From NCBI GenBank assembly GCA_003132105.1, contig PKWS01000233.1:1-5172 (forward strand): a DNA stretch of 5,172 nucleotides, read 5' to 3'. A program made the position numbers and the translations under genes. Each line of letters starts with the position of its first letter. Within the stretch, counting starts at the first letter, position 1. This stretch comes from Desulfosporosinus sp. Lineage in GTDB: Bacteria; Bacillota; Desulfitobacteriia; Desulfitobacteriales; Desulfitobacteriaceae. Below, one piece after another: positions 1-5,172 of this stretch. The notes under the pieces are model-generated. The model saw nothing but the letters and a program-made list of their open reading frames with translations, made no database searches and was not told the origin of the DNA.

Positions 1-1043
1 ATAACAATACTTCGGCCCTCTGGGGTTTCGTCCGCAAGCGATGACAATTGGGCGGCATCAGCTAACTTTTCCGGTGACACGCCTGGAGCAGGTATAAATT
101 CTGTGGCCATCCTATTTCCGAGGGTAATGGTTCCTGTCTTATCTAAAAGTAATACGCCTACATCCCCGGCTGCTTCTACTGCCCTGCCGGACATAGCTAA
201 GACATTACGCTTTAATAGACGATCCATCCCGGCTATCCCAATAGCACTCAGCAGGCCTCCAATAGTGGTAGGGATTAAACAAACCAGTAATGCAGCAAGC
301 ACAGGGATCGATACCATTGTTCCAGAATAGATGGCATAAGCTTCTAATGTCGTAACTGCTAGTAAGAAGACAATGGTCAATCCAATTAACAAAATGGTTA
401 AGGCTATTTCGTTCGGCGTTTTCCTGCGCTTAGCTCCTTCGACTAGGTTAATCATGCGGTCCAAGAAAGTTTCCCCCGGATTGGCGGTGATCTTTACCTT
501 GATCCAATCTGAAAGCACCTTAGTGCCACCAGTGACGGCATTGCGGTCTCCGCCCGATTCTCGGATCACCGGAGCAGATTCACCCGTGACCGCACTTTCA
601 TCGACCGAAGCAATGCCCTCAACGATTTCTCCATCGCCGGGGATAAGTTCCCCTGTCTCAACAAGTACAATATCACCCTTAACCAGTTTTGCAGCTGAAA
701 TGTTTTCTACTTTTTCTCCGACCAACTTTTTAGCGATTGTTTCACTCCTAGTTTTCCGAAGGGATTCAGCCTGGGCCTTCCCTCTTCCCTCAGCTAAGGC
801 TTCGGCGAAGTTGGCAAAAAGAACAGTAATCCATAACCAGGCTGCAATCTGTCCGTCAAAACCCAGACTTTTGGCATGCAAGGCGATATCTCTAATGGTA
901 AAGTAAGTGGTCAATACCGCTAAGATCTCTACCACTAACATGACCGGATTAATCCACAAGACCCGAGGATCTAACTTTGCAAATGATTCTTTAGTAGCCC
1001 TTGCAACAATTGAACCGTTAATATTTGAACTACTTGTACTCAT
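1..1043 (-). CDS. kdpB: KdpB, potassium-transporting P-type ATPase catalytic subunit (5' part; runs off the left edge)
   Basis: Catalytic ATP-hydrolysing subunit of the KdpFABC K+ uptake complex in the cytoplasmic membrane. The first 347 codons are present, about half of a protein that is usually near 680 aa. Visible in order: a short N-terminal tail, two hydrophobic segments (about 30-50 and 66-82), the actuator domain with TGES at 153-156, a third and fourth membrane segment (about 213-232 and 244-270) with the P-type LIPTTIGG motif at 256-263, and the phosphorylation motif DKTGT with the acceptor Asp at 301. The last visible residues, ETPEGRSIV, lead into the nucleotide-binding domain. In E. 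coli the TGES serine is the site of inhibitory phosphorylation, and the equivalent Ser156 is present. The ATG at 1043 follows a GGAGGGG ribosome binding site that begins directly after the kdpA stop codon, 17 nt upstream. The cut at the left is the window edge, not a mutation. Confidence 0.97.
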   Translation of the reverse strand, partial: MSTSSSNINGSIVARATKESFAKLDPRVLWINPVMLVVEILAVLTTYFTIRDIALHAKSLGFDGQIAAWLWITVLFANFAEALAEGRGKAQAESLRKTRSETIAKKLVGEKVENISAAKLVKGDIVLVETGELIPGDGEIVEGIASVDESAVTGESAPVIRESGGDRNAVTGGTKVLSDWIKVKITANPGETFLDRMINLVEGAKRRKTPNEIALTILLIGLTIVFLLAVTTLEAYAIYSGTMVSIPVLAALLVCLIPTTIGGLLSAIGIAGMDRLLKRNVLAMSGRAVEAAGDVGVLLLDKTGTITLGNRMATEFIPAPGVSPEKLADAAQLSSLADETPEGRSIV

Positions 1044-1060
1044 AGTTTACTCACCCCTCC

Positions 1061-2767
1061 TTAAAAGGCCTTACCAGCCTGCATTAATAGGTTCTCAACA
1101 ATGGGCCCTAGAGCTAACGCTGGGAAAAATGTCAAGGCCCCCACGATTAAAACCACTCCCACCAAGAGACCAGAAAATAAGCCTCCGGTTGTCTGAAAAG
1201 TCCCCGCACCTGCCGGGGTTACTTTCTTACTAGCCATACTTCCTGCAATGGCCAAAACCAGTATCATAGGGCCATAGCGGCCCATGAGCATACATAAACT
1301 AAGTGCAACGTTGTAAAAAACTGTGTTGACATTTAACCCAGCAAAGGCACTTCCGTTATTACCTGACGCTGAAGAAAAAGCATAAAGTATTTCACTTAAG
1401 CCATGAGGTCCGGGATTAGCGATAGAAGAGGTACCTGCCGGAATCAGCACAGCTAAGGCACTGCCTAATAAAATGCAGGCTGAAGGGATAAGCACAGCTA
1501 GGATAGCCATCTTCATCTCAAAGGACTGTATCTTTTTACCTAGGTACTCTGGCGTTCGACCGACCATAAGACCTATTATAAACACCGTTAAAATCACAAA
1601 CAGCAACATAGCATATAACCCTGACCCGACACCCCCGAACACCACTTCACCAAACATCATTTGAAGCATGGGCGGAAGTCCGCCTAAAGGTGTCAGGCTA
1701 TCATGCATAGCATTAACTGCACCCGTGGATGTCGCAGTAGTTATCGTAGCAAACAAGGCTGAGTTGACGACTCCAAACCTTACTTCCTTTCCTTCCATTG
1801 CAGACGAACCAGTTATGCCGATATGCCTGATCAATGGGTTGCCCGTTATCTCAGCACTATACGCTGTGCCTAACATTAACAGCAACAAAAACAACATTGC
1901 TCCAAAAATAACCTTACCCTGTTTGGCATCCTTTAGCATCTTGCCAAAGGTAAAGGTTAAGGCAACGGGGATAAGCAATAAAAATAACATTTCCAGAAGA
2001 TTACTCAATGGGGTAGGGTTTTCGAAGGGATGAGCCGAGTTGGCGTTGAAGAATCCCCCACCGTTAGTCCCAATCATTTTGATAGCTTCCTGCGAGGCTA
2101 CTGGCCCCATAGCTAAGGTCTGACTCGTTCCTTGAAGGGTATGCACCGTAAGATAGGGAGCAAAGTTTTGAATCACCCCTTGGGAAACCAGTAACAAGGC
2201 CCCCACCAGGGACATAGGTAAGAGTATCCATAGTGTAGAACGAGTTAGATCTGACCAGAAGTTACCGATTGATTTAGCTTGGTGGCGGCTGAGGCCTCGA
2301 ATAAAAGCAACCAATACAGCTATGCCAGCCGCTGCCGATAGGAAGTTATGCACCGTCAAGCCGGCCATTTGGCTCAGGTAACTCATCGTCGATTCACCGG
2401 CATACGCCTGCCAGTTGGTGTTGGTCGTGAAACTGGCCGCTGTATTCCAGGCTAAATCCCATTTCAGTCCTCCAAACCCTTGTGGGTTCAGAGGCAAGTG
2501 CCCTTGAACCAATAGAAGTAGGAAGAGTGAAATCAGACCAACAAAACTAAAGGCCAAAAGGGATAGAGCATATTCCCACCAGTTCATTTCTTTTTGGCCA
2601 TCAATTCCGCATAGCCGGTAAATAAATTTTTCCAGTGGTCCCATAACCCTGTCCATAAAGGTCTTCTCACCCTGGTATACCTTGGCCATATACCGACTAA
2701 GCGGAATGGCCAAAGCGATGACTATAACAAGGAAAACTAACATTTGAATAAGATCATTACTCGTCAT
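1061..2767 (-). CDS. kdpA: KdpA, potassium-binding and translocating subunit
   Basis: Channel-like subunit of KdpFABC that selects and passes K+ across the membrane, related to the SKT (Trk/Ktr) superfamily. At 568 aa it is complete (E. coli KdpA is 557 aa). The protein is almost entirely hydrophobic helices. The four degenerate selectivity-filter loops can all be seen: TNTNWQ at 115-120, GTNGGGFFNANSAHPFENP beginning at 233, TSTGA at 346-350, and SASGNNGSAF at 466-475. The conserved cytoplasmic loop VGRTPEYLGKKI lies at 402-413. The ATG at 2767 is preceded by GGAGGAA at a normal distance, and its A is also the last base of the kdpF TAA, so translation of the two is probably coupled. The stop is at 1063-1061, just before the kdpB ribosome binding site. 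No frameshift or missing filter residue was seen. Confidence 0.98.
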   Translation of the reverse strand: MTSNDLIQMLVFLVIVIALAIPLSRYMAKVYQGEKTFMDRVMGPLEKFIYRLCGIDGQKEMNWWEYALSLLAFSFVGLISLFLLLLVQGHLPLNPQGFGGLKWDLAWNTAASFTTNTNWQAYAGESTMSYLSQMAGLTVHNFLSAAAGIAVLVAFIRGLSRHQAKSIGNFWSDLTRSTLWILLPMSLVGALLLVSQGVIQNFAPYLTVHTLQGTSQTLAMGPVASQEAIKMIGTNGGGFFNANSAHPFENPTPLSNLLEMLFLLLIPVALTFTFGKMLKDAKQGKVIFGAMLFLLLLMLGTAYSAEITGNPLIRHIGITGSSAMEGKEVRFGVVNSALFATITTATSTGAVNAMHDSLTPLGGLPPMLQMMFGEVVFGGVGSGLYAMLLFVILTVFIIGLMVGRTPEYLGKKIQSFEMKMAILAVLIPSACILLGSALAVLIPAGTSSIANPGPHGLSEILYAFSSASGNNGSAFAGLNVNTVFYNVALSLCMLMGRYGPMILVLAIAGSMASKKVTPAGAGTFQTTGGLFSGLLVGVVLIVGALTFFPALALGPIVENLLMQAGKAF

Positions 2768-2853
2768 TATAATTCCTCCGCTTTCATTAGAGTATAACCA
2801 AGATAGACCAAAAGGCCGATGGCCACGATGCCACCTAAGATCATATCAGGCAT
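2767..2853 (-). CDS. kdpF: KdpF, small membrane subunit of the Kdp complex
   Basis: A 28-residue peptide beginning MPDMILGGIVAIGLLVYLGY and ending LMKAEEL. It is one transmembrane helix (about 4-22) with a short charged tail, the pattern of KdpF, which in E. coli stabilises the KdpABC complex in the membrane. It lies directly upstream of kdpA, the usual kdpF position. The ATG at 2853 has a strong GGGGG ribosome binding site at 2861-2865, spaced 7 nt from the start. The codon for Met4 could also start translation but has no better site. The stop TAA shares its last base with the kdpA ATG. The gene is short enough that automatic annotation often misses it. Confidence 0.9.
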   Translation of the reverse strand: MPDMILGGIVAIGLLVYLGYTLMKAEEL

Positions 2854-2890
2854 TTATCTTCCCCCTTACTGAAGTTATTGGTAAAAAAGC

Positions 2891-3136
2891 TTATTTGTTT
2901 TTTGTATCGTGAAAGTAAAGTTCTATTAACTGTACTTTGTCTGGCAGATCGCATCCTCTCAAATCAATTTCTTTGTTGGCCTTAGGGGCAGTCAATTGAT
3001 AAACATTTTCTAGGTACGCTAACAATTTATCGATTAGTATTTCCTTACCAGTAGCAATCCTAACCCTTTCTATGATCACGAAAATGACAAGTAATGAAAC
3101 ACCTAAGATAACCCCCTCTAATAAGTGGTTCAGCAT
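2891..3136 (-). CDS. Small single-pass membrane protein, first substantial gene of the kdp operon (unrecognised family)
   Basis: I do not recognise this 81-aa protein. Residues about 5-23 form one hydrophobic membrane helix, followed by basic residues (R25, R27, K31), so by the positive-inside rule the C-terminal 55 residues should face the cytoplasm. The tail is mixed and fairly charged (helix-like IDKLLAYLENVYQLTA, then EIDLRGCDLPDKVQLIELYF). The ATG at 3136 is the only reasonable start: an in-frame TAA lies two codons upstream, and an AAAGGAGAA ribosome binding site sits at good distance. It is co-directional with kdpF, 37 nt away with no terminator in between, so it is almost certainly in the kdp transcript. 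An accessory or assembly factor, or a regulator of the Kdp pump, is possible, but that rests only on position. Confidence 0.75.
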   Translation of the reverse strand: MLNHLLEGVILGVSLLVIFVIIERVRIATGKEILIDKLLAYLENVYQLTAPKANKEIDLRGCDLPDKVQLIELYFHDTKNK

Positions 3137-3189
3137 GATTTATTCTCCTTTGTCTTCCTCGTCTGTTGGATTACCTTTTTTTCATGCAT
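3130..3189 (-). CDS. Possible 19-codon leader ORF of the kdp operon
   Basis: A short frame encoding MHEKKVIQQTRKTKENKSC, strongly basic. Its support is the ribosome binding site: GAAGGGGGT at about 3195-3203 sits 6 nt from the ATG at 3189, one of the strongest in the window. The stop codon overlaps the first codons of the 81-aa gene by 7 nt, an arrangement typical of translational coupling. No homologue is recognised, and the downstream gene also has its own binding site. It could be a true micropeptide, a coupling leader, or chance. Confidence 0.4.
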   Translation of the reverse strand: MHEKKVIQQTRKTKENKSC

Positions 3190-3246
3190 AGTTTACCCCC
3201 TTCGGAACTTGTTACTCTAAGTACACCCTTATCATAGATCTGTTGC

Positions 3247-3293
3247 CCATAAAAATAGTGTAGATTATACAGTGAAAACCATAAAAAAATAGT
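3247..3293 (-). repeat. Two near-identical direct repeats bracketing the kdp -10 box
   Basis: On the minus strand ACTATTTTTTTATGG (3293-3279) and ACTATTTTTATGG (3259-3247) differ only in T-run length. They start 34 bp apart on one side and 32 bp on the other, roughly three helical turns, with the TATAAT box between them. They could be a pair of regulator sites. The AT-rich composition makes chance possible. Confidence 0.35.
3264..3292 (-). promoter_or_regulatory. Candidate promoter of the kdp operon
   Basis: On the minus strand a perfect TATAAT -10 box lies at 3269-3264, with a T directly after a TG pair. The hexamer 17 bp upstream (CTATTT at 3292-3287) is a poor -35 match, as is common for activator-dependent promoters such as those driven by KdpE. 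The predicted start, near 3257, would leave about 68 nt of leader before the 19-codon ORF. No kdpDE genes are in the window, so the regulator is inferred. Confidence 0.55.
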
Positions 3294-3343
3294 AAGGATT
3301 CTTCGGACTAGAGTTAATTAAAGGTAAGAATACCAATTAATAC

Positions 3344-3394
3344 TTAAAGCACAAAAAAGACCGGCTTTAAAAGCCGGCCTTTTTTGTGCTTTAA
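3344..3394. terminator. Bidirectional rho-independent terminator
   Basis: A long hairpin: inner arms CCGGCTT (3361-3367) and AAGCCGG (3371-3377), one A/C mismatch, then a run of A paired with a run of T and outer arms TAAAGCAC and GTGCTTTA. It offers a G+C stem followed by TTTTTT on both strands. No plus-strand gene reads into it from the left, so it is best explained as the old terminator of the minus-strand permease remnant. It now also insulates the kdp promoter from transcription coming from the right. Confidence 0.85.
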
Positions 3395-3650
3395 TAACAT
3401 TGTTTCTCTCTTTCTTTTGTGGTTCACTTAAATGATAAGGAACACTTGCAATAACATAACTTTTATTAAAAAATAGGACTGATTTTAGTATCAAGCCGGA
3501 TTGGTTATGAAGAAAATACTGCCACCATTTGTGCGTTATAAATTCCGGGATCAATATCATTATAAGTTCATGAGGTTTAGTGGATTTTTCGACCTCGTCC
3601 AAGTAATCTAAAAGTGGAGCTAACACTTCTTTAACTTGAAAATGGAACCC

Positions 3651-3674
3651 ACACCCCGGTTCATACCGGGGTGT
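3651..3674. repeat. Perfect 10-bp inverted repeat with 4-nt loop
   Basis: Arms ACACCCCGGT (3651-3660) and ACCGGGGTGT (3665-3674) are exact reverse complements around a TCAT loop. Read on the plus strand it is followed by TTTCGTT, a poor T-tract, so it could act as a weak terminator. On the minus strand there is no T-tract. It lies directly upstream of the point where the permease similarity begins, so it may belong to the adjoining DNA rather than to the permease. Confidence 0.7.
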
Positions 3675-3729
3675 TTCGTTAGCCAATTTTTCGGAACATA
3701 TTTTATAAAAGCAGGAAATCAAGTATATA

Positions 3730-3779
3730 TCTAGAATTACTTATAAATAAGTAAATATTGATTTCTATATTTCTAGAAA
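3730..3779 (+). promoter_or_regulatory. CTAGAAAT repeat cluster A and probable parA promoter region
   Basis: TCTAGA occurs at 3730-3735 and 3772-3777, with centres exactly 42 bp apart (four helical turns). The second lies in the palindrome TTTCTAGAAA (3770-3779). Read on the minus strand, 3776-3761 holds two adjacent 8-bp units, CTAGAAAT and ATAGAAAT. A tentative promoter, TTGATT at 3758-3763 and CATAGT at 3782-3787, would contain these units in its spacer, so a protein bound here would repress the cassette. The repeats are clear. The promoter assignment is weak. Confidence 0.55.
3737..3754. promoter_or_regulatory. Inverted repeat upstream of parA, possible operator
   Basis: TTACTTAT (3737-3744) and ATAAGTAA (3747-3754) are perfect reverse complements separated by AA. 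The repeat lies between the two CTAGAA-type sites that precede parA. It is AT-rich and too weak for a terminator, but its symmetry suits a dimeric DNA-binding protein. Confidence 0.35.
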
Positions 3780-3811
3780 AACATAGTTTAAGCACGAAAG
3801 GAAGTAACGTA

Positions 3812-4585
3812 ATGATAATTTCAGTCTTCAATCAAAAAGGTGGGGTGGCAAAAAGTACGACTGTCACCTCGTTAGCAGCTACCTTGACTAAGTTCGGAAA
3901 AAAAGTGCTCGTAGTAGACATGGACCCGCAAGCAAACTCAACATTGGGACTCGGGGTAGACGATGAATCGTTAGAGGAAGATAGTACGATCTATCGATTA
4001 TTAAAGGAGCAGCGACTACATAAAAATCTCGTTGAAGGAATTATCATGGAAACACAATATGATAATTTACACTTGATCCCCTCGGACATATTTCTATCTG
4101 ATGCGGAGATCGTGCTTGCGAATGCCATGAATCGTGAAAGGCTACTGGCTAAAGTCTTAAAGTTCGTACAAGACGATTATGATTATATCCTGATCGATTG
4201 CCCCCCATCACTAGGGTTGCTGTCGCTAAATGCACTTGTGGCCTCGGATAAACTCATTGTGCCGTTGACCCCTGGCTTTTTCAGTTCGAAAGCGATTAAG
4301 CATTTATTGACGACAGTAAATCGCGTCCAGGATAATCTGAATTCTGAGTTGGGGATCATGGGAATTCTCGTAACAAAGTATGATGCAAGAAAAAAAGATT
4401 TGAACGCGGGACTTCCTAGTAAAATTCTTGATTACAAAATCTTTGATACAATCATTCGCATTGATAGTCAGGTTGAGTACGCACAAGAAAATATGATGCC
4501 GGTTCCGTTCTATAATGAGAAGTCTAAAGCAAGCGAAGACTACATGAATCTTGCAAAGGAAGTATTAGCAGATGGCGAAAAATAA
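3812..4585 (+). CDS. parA: ParA-family partition ATPase (small type, no N-terminal DNA-binding domain)
   Basis: A 257-aa deviant-Walker ATPase of the ParA/Soj/MinD group, which moves plasmids or chromosome regions over the nucleoid in response to ATP and a centromere-bound partner. Seen: the deviant Walker A motif KGGVAKST at 9-16 with both signature lysines (K9, K14), the A' motif VVDMDPQAN at 34-42, Walker B with YILIDCPPS at 125-133 (D129), and the C-terminal pattern FDTIIRIDSQVEYAQ followed by KASEDYMNLAKEVL. The ATG at 3812 is chosen because AAAGGAAG lies 7 nt upstream and the P-loop then begins at the usual residue 9. The in-frame TTG at 3758 would add 18 residues with no binding site, and those codons cover the operator region. 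Lack of an N-terminal helix-turn-helix places it with the type Ib ParAs, whose partners are small RHH proteins. Such a gene follows with a 14-nt overlap. Confidence 0.93.
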   Translation: MIISVFNQKGGVAKSTTVTSLAATLTKFGKKVLVVDMDPQANSTLGLGVDDESLEEDSTIYRLLKEQRLHKNLVEGIIMETQYDNLHLIPSDIFLSDAEIVLANAMNRERLLAKVLKFVQDDYDYILIDCPPSLGLLSLNALVASDKLIVPLTPGFFSSKAIKHLLTTVNRVQDNLNSELGIMGILVTKYDARKKDLNAGLPSKILDYKIFDTIIRIDSQVEYAQENMMPVPFYNEKSKASEDYMNLAKEVLADGEK

Positions 4586-4907
4586 TAAGACCACAGCAAC
4601 TGGATCAGGGGGCATTTGGTCGAGTCTTGAGAAGACTACTAAGCTTCAGCCAAAAGAAAAACTACAGACTAAACAAAAAATCGATAATTCTAGAAATCTA
4701 GATTTTGACGAAAACTCAAAAGATTGCAGAAAACCAAAACGCTTTTCAAGCAAAAATGGAGAAGAGTTTACCGTGAGCAAGGGGATTGTACTCACAAAGG
4801 AAGTTAATCGAAAATTAAACATGGTGAAAGCGCTAAGTGACAATATGACGTACAATGAAATTGTAGATGAAGCCCTTCATGAGTATTGCAACAAACATTT
4901 AAAATAA
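4572..4907 (+). CDS. Ribbon-helix-helix ParB-like partner of ParA (centromere-binding candidate)
   Basis: A 111-aa protein with a long basic, probably disordered N-terminus (1-67) and a compact C-terminal domain. KGIVLT (70-75) fits the DNA-contacting beta strand, 76-89 the first helix, a turn at SDNM, and 93-108 the second helix (NEIVDEALHEYCNKH), the layout of Arc/MetJ/ParG-type RHH proteins that bind DNA as dimers. Residues 12-20 (SGGIWSSLE) could be a ParA-contact peptide of the kind found at the N-terminus of ParB-like partners; that is inference. The ATG at 4572 lies inside the end of parA and uses AAAGGAAG (4555-4562), the same octamer that precedes parA, so the two are made together. 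By family analogy it should bind a local centromere and repress its own operon. The CTAGAAAT repeats around and inside the gene are the obvious candidate sites. Confidence 0.75.
   Translation: MAKNNKTTATGSGGIWSSLEKTTKLQPKEKLQTKQKIDNSRNLDFDENSKDCRKPKRFSSKNGEEFTVSKGIVLTKEVNRKLNMVKALSDNMTYNEIVDEALHEYCNKHLK
4689..4705 (+). repeat. CTAGAAAT repeat cluster B, inside the RHH gene
   Basis: Two adjacent 8-bp units, CTAGAAAT (4690-4697) and CTAGATTT (4698-4705), giving two TCTAGA palindromes at 4689-4694 and 4697-4702, exactly 8 bp apart. They encode part of residues 39-45 in the low-complexity N-terminal tail, where coding constraint would be light. Confidence 0.6.
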
Positions 4908-4911
4908 TAAA

Positions 4912-4936
4912 TCTAGAAAACTAGAAATTAGAAAAA
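4912..4936 (+). repeat. CTAGAAAT repeat cluster C, downstream of the RHH gene
   Basis: Three consecutive 8-bp units begin at 4913: CTAGAAAA, then CTAGAAAT, then the weaker TAGAAAAA. The cluster starts 5 nt after the RHH stop codon and ends 25 nt before the next ORF. It could be a centromere array, an operator for the downstream gene, or both. A TATAAA at 4943-4948 could serve as a -10 box for that gene, but no convincing -35 was found. Confidence 0.6.
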
Positions 4937-4961
4937 GCTTTTTATAAACTTATTAGGGAAG

Positions 4962-5172
4962 GTGGAGAGCACGATTACAGTTAAAGAACTTCGTGATCTA
5001 CTTGAACAGTACCCAGACGATGCGGAAGTCTTTGTGATCCAGGAACGGGAACCCGGTAAGTTTGCCGGGAAGATGATGGATATAGAATTGTCCTGGACAA
5101 TTGACCAAGACTCAGCTAAAGGCTCAGTGTGTCTTTGGCCCAAACAAAACTTGGGGTTCTATGCACATATCG
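4962..5172 (+). CDS. Small hypothetical protein, 5' part (runs off the right edge)
   Basis: The frame is open from 4932 to the edge. From the GTG at 4962 it begins VESTITVKELRDLLEQYPDD and continues AEVFVIQE, giving 70 complete codons. The pattern TVKEL-LLEQYPDDAEV is one I associate with small proteins of unknown function on phages and plasmids; I cannot name a function. The start is uncertain. The GTG is too close to the upstream AGGGAAG, while AGGTGG (4960-4965) is at ideal distance from an ATT at 4974, which would give a product beginning with ITVKEL. It is co-directional with the parA cassette and 54 nt from it, so it may share the transcript or be driven from cluster C. Confidence 0.6.
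   Translation, partial: MESTITVKELRDLLEQYPDDAEVFVIQEREPGKFAGKMMDIELSWTIDQDSAKGSVCLWPKQNLGFYAHI

Larger units (their letters stand above)
3318..3722 (-). pseudogene. Remnant of an APC-superfamily permease: C-terminal cytosolic domain only
   Basis: The frame is open for 134 codons, but only residues about 28-98 (nucleotides about 3641-3429) look like a real protein. KEVLAPLLDYLDEVEK, then LIPEF, then KWWQYFLHNQSG and VPYHL reproduce the order of motifs (PLLxYIDE, PEF, WWxxLLHNQ, VPYHL) that ends the roughly 600-aa APC-family permeases of Firmicutes, a group that includes KimA-like potassium transporters. All transmembrane segments are missing. The first possible start is a TTG at 3722 with no ribosome binding site, residues 1-27 have no family resemblance and span a palindrome, and the last 30 or so residues are a translation of the terminator hairpin. 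The original stop has therefore probably been lost as well. Whether the lost parent carried K+ or an amino acid cannot be decided from this fragment. Confidence 0.65.

Noticed and set aside
103..2033. Long plus-strand open frames opposite kdpB and kdpA
   Set aside because: They are antisense shadows. The minus-strand frames carry the full KdpA and KdpB motifs, and the plus-strand products have no ribosome binding sites or recognisable domains.
3137..3340. A c-di-AMP (ydaO-type) riboswitch ahead of kdp
   Set aside because: These riboswitches often precede K+ transport genes, but the leader from the predicted start to the first ORF is only about 68 nt, and no matching fold or attenuator hairpin was seen.
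3654..3671. CCCCGGTTCATACCGGGG as the T-arm of a tRNA remnant or an att site
   Set aside because: GGTTC resembles the T-loop, but the invariant A58 position is T, the stem continues to 10 bp, and no other tRNA arm is present nearby.
3758..3811. An 18-residue N-terminal extension of ParA from a TTG
   Set aside because: It has no ribosome binding site, would place the P-loop too far in, and overlaps the repeat/promoter region. The ATG at 3812 has a good site.
4932..4943. AAAAAGCTTTTT as a terminator after the RHH gene
   Set aside because: The palindrome has no loop and only one G-C step pair, so it cannot form a stable hairpin.
4304..5143. Minus-strand frames opposite parA, the RHH gene and the final ORF
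   Set aside because: They have no ribosome binding sites and no domain features, and they overlap well-supported plus-strand genes.

Overview
The window looks like DNA from a low-to-moderate G+C Firmicute. A spore-forming clostridial lineage of the Desulfosporosinus/Desulfitobacterium type would fit, but this is an impression from the Kdp protein sequences and the strong AGGAGG-like ribosome binding sites, not a proof. It has two halves that meet in a gene-poor stretch around 3140-3810.

Left half (minus strand, about 3290 down to 1): the start of a high-affinity potassium-uptake operon. Reading in the direction of transcription it holds a candidate promoter, a possible 19-codon leader ORF, an unrecognised 81-residue single-pass membrane protein, kdpF (28 aa), kdpA (568 aa) and the first 347 codons of kdpB, which runs off the left edge. 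The genes are tightly packed: the leader overlaps the 81-aa gene by 7 nt, kdpF and kdpA share one base, and kdpA and kdpB are 17 nt apart. KdpA is the K+-selective channel-like subunit, KdpB the P-type ATPase that powers it, and KdpF a small stabilising peptide. kdpC, and perhaps kdpDE, would be expected beyond the left edge.

Middle (3318-3722, minus strand): an open frame whose residues about 28-98 resemble the extreme C-terminus of a large Firmicutes APC-superfamily permease. The membrane part is missing, the only start is a TTG with no ribosome binding site, and the frame runs through what should be the gene's own terminator hairpin (3344-3394). I read it as a gene remnant. A perfect 10-bp palindrome (3651-3674) sits almost exactly where the permease similarity stops.

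Right half (plus strand, 3722 to the end): a two-gene partition-type cassette, a ParA-family ATPase (257 aa) overlapping by 14 nt a 111-aa protein with a C-terminal ribbon-helix-helix, followed by the start of a small unrecognised ORF. The most notable signal is a family of 8-bp tandem repeats with consensus CTAGAAAT. They occur upstream of parA, inside the RHH gene and just after it. This is the arrangement expected of operator/centromere sites for an RHH protein. The cassette suggests that the right side belongs to a plasmid, or to an integrated mobile element abutting the kdp locus, with the broken permease marking the scar. That last step is inference.
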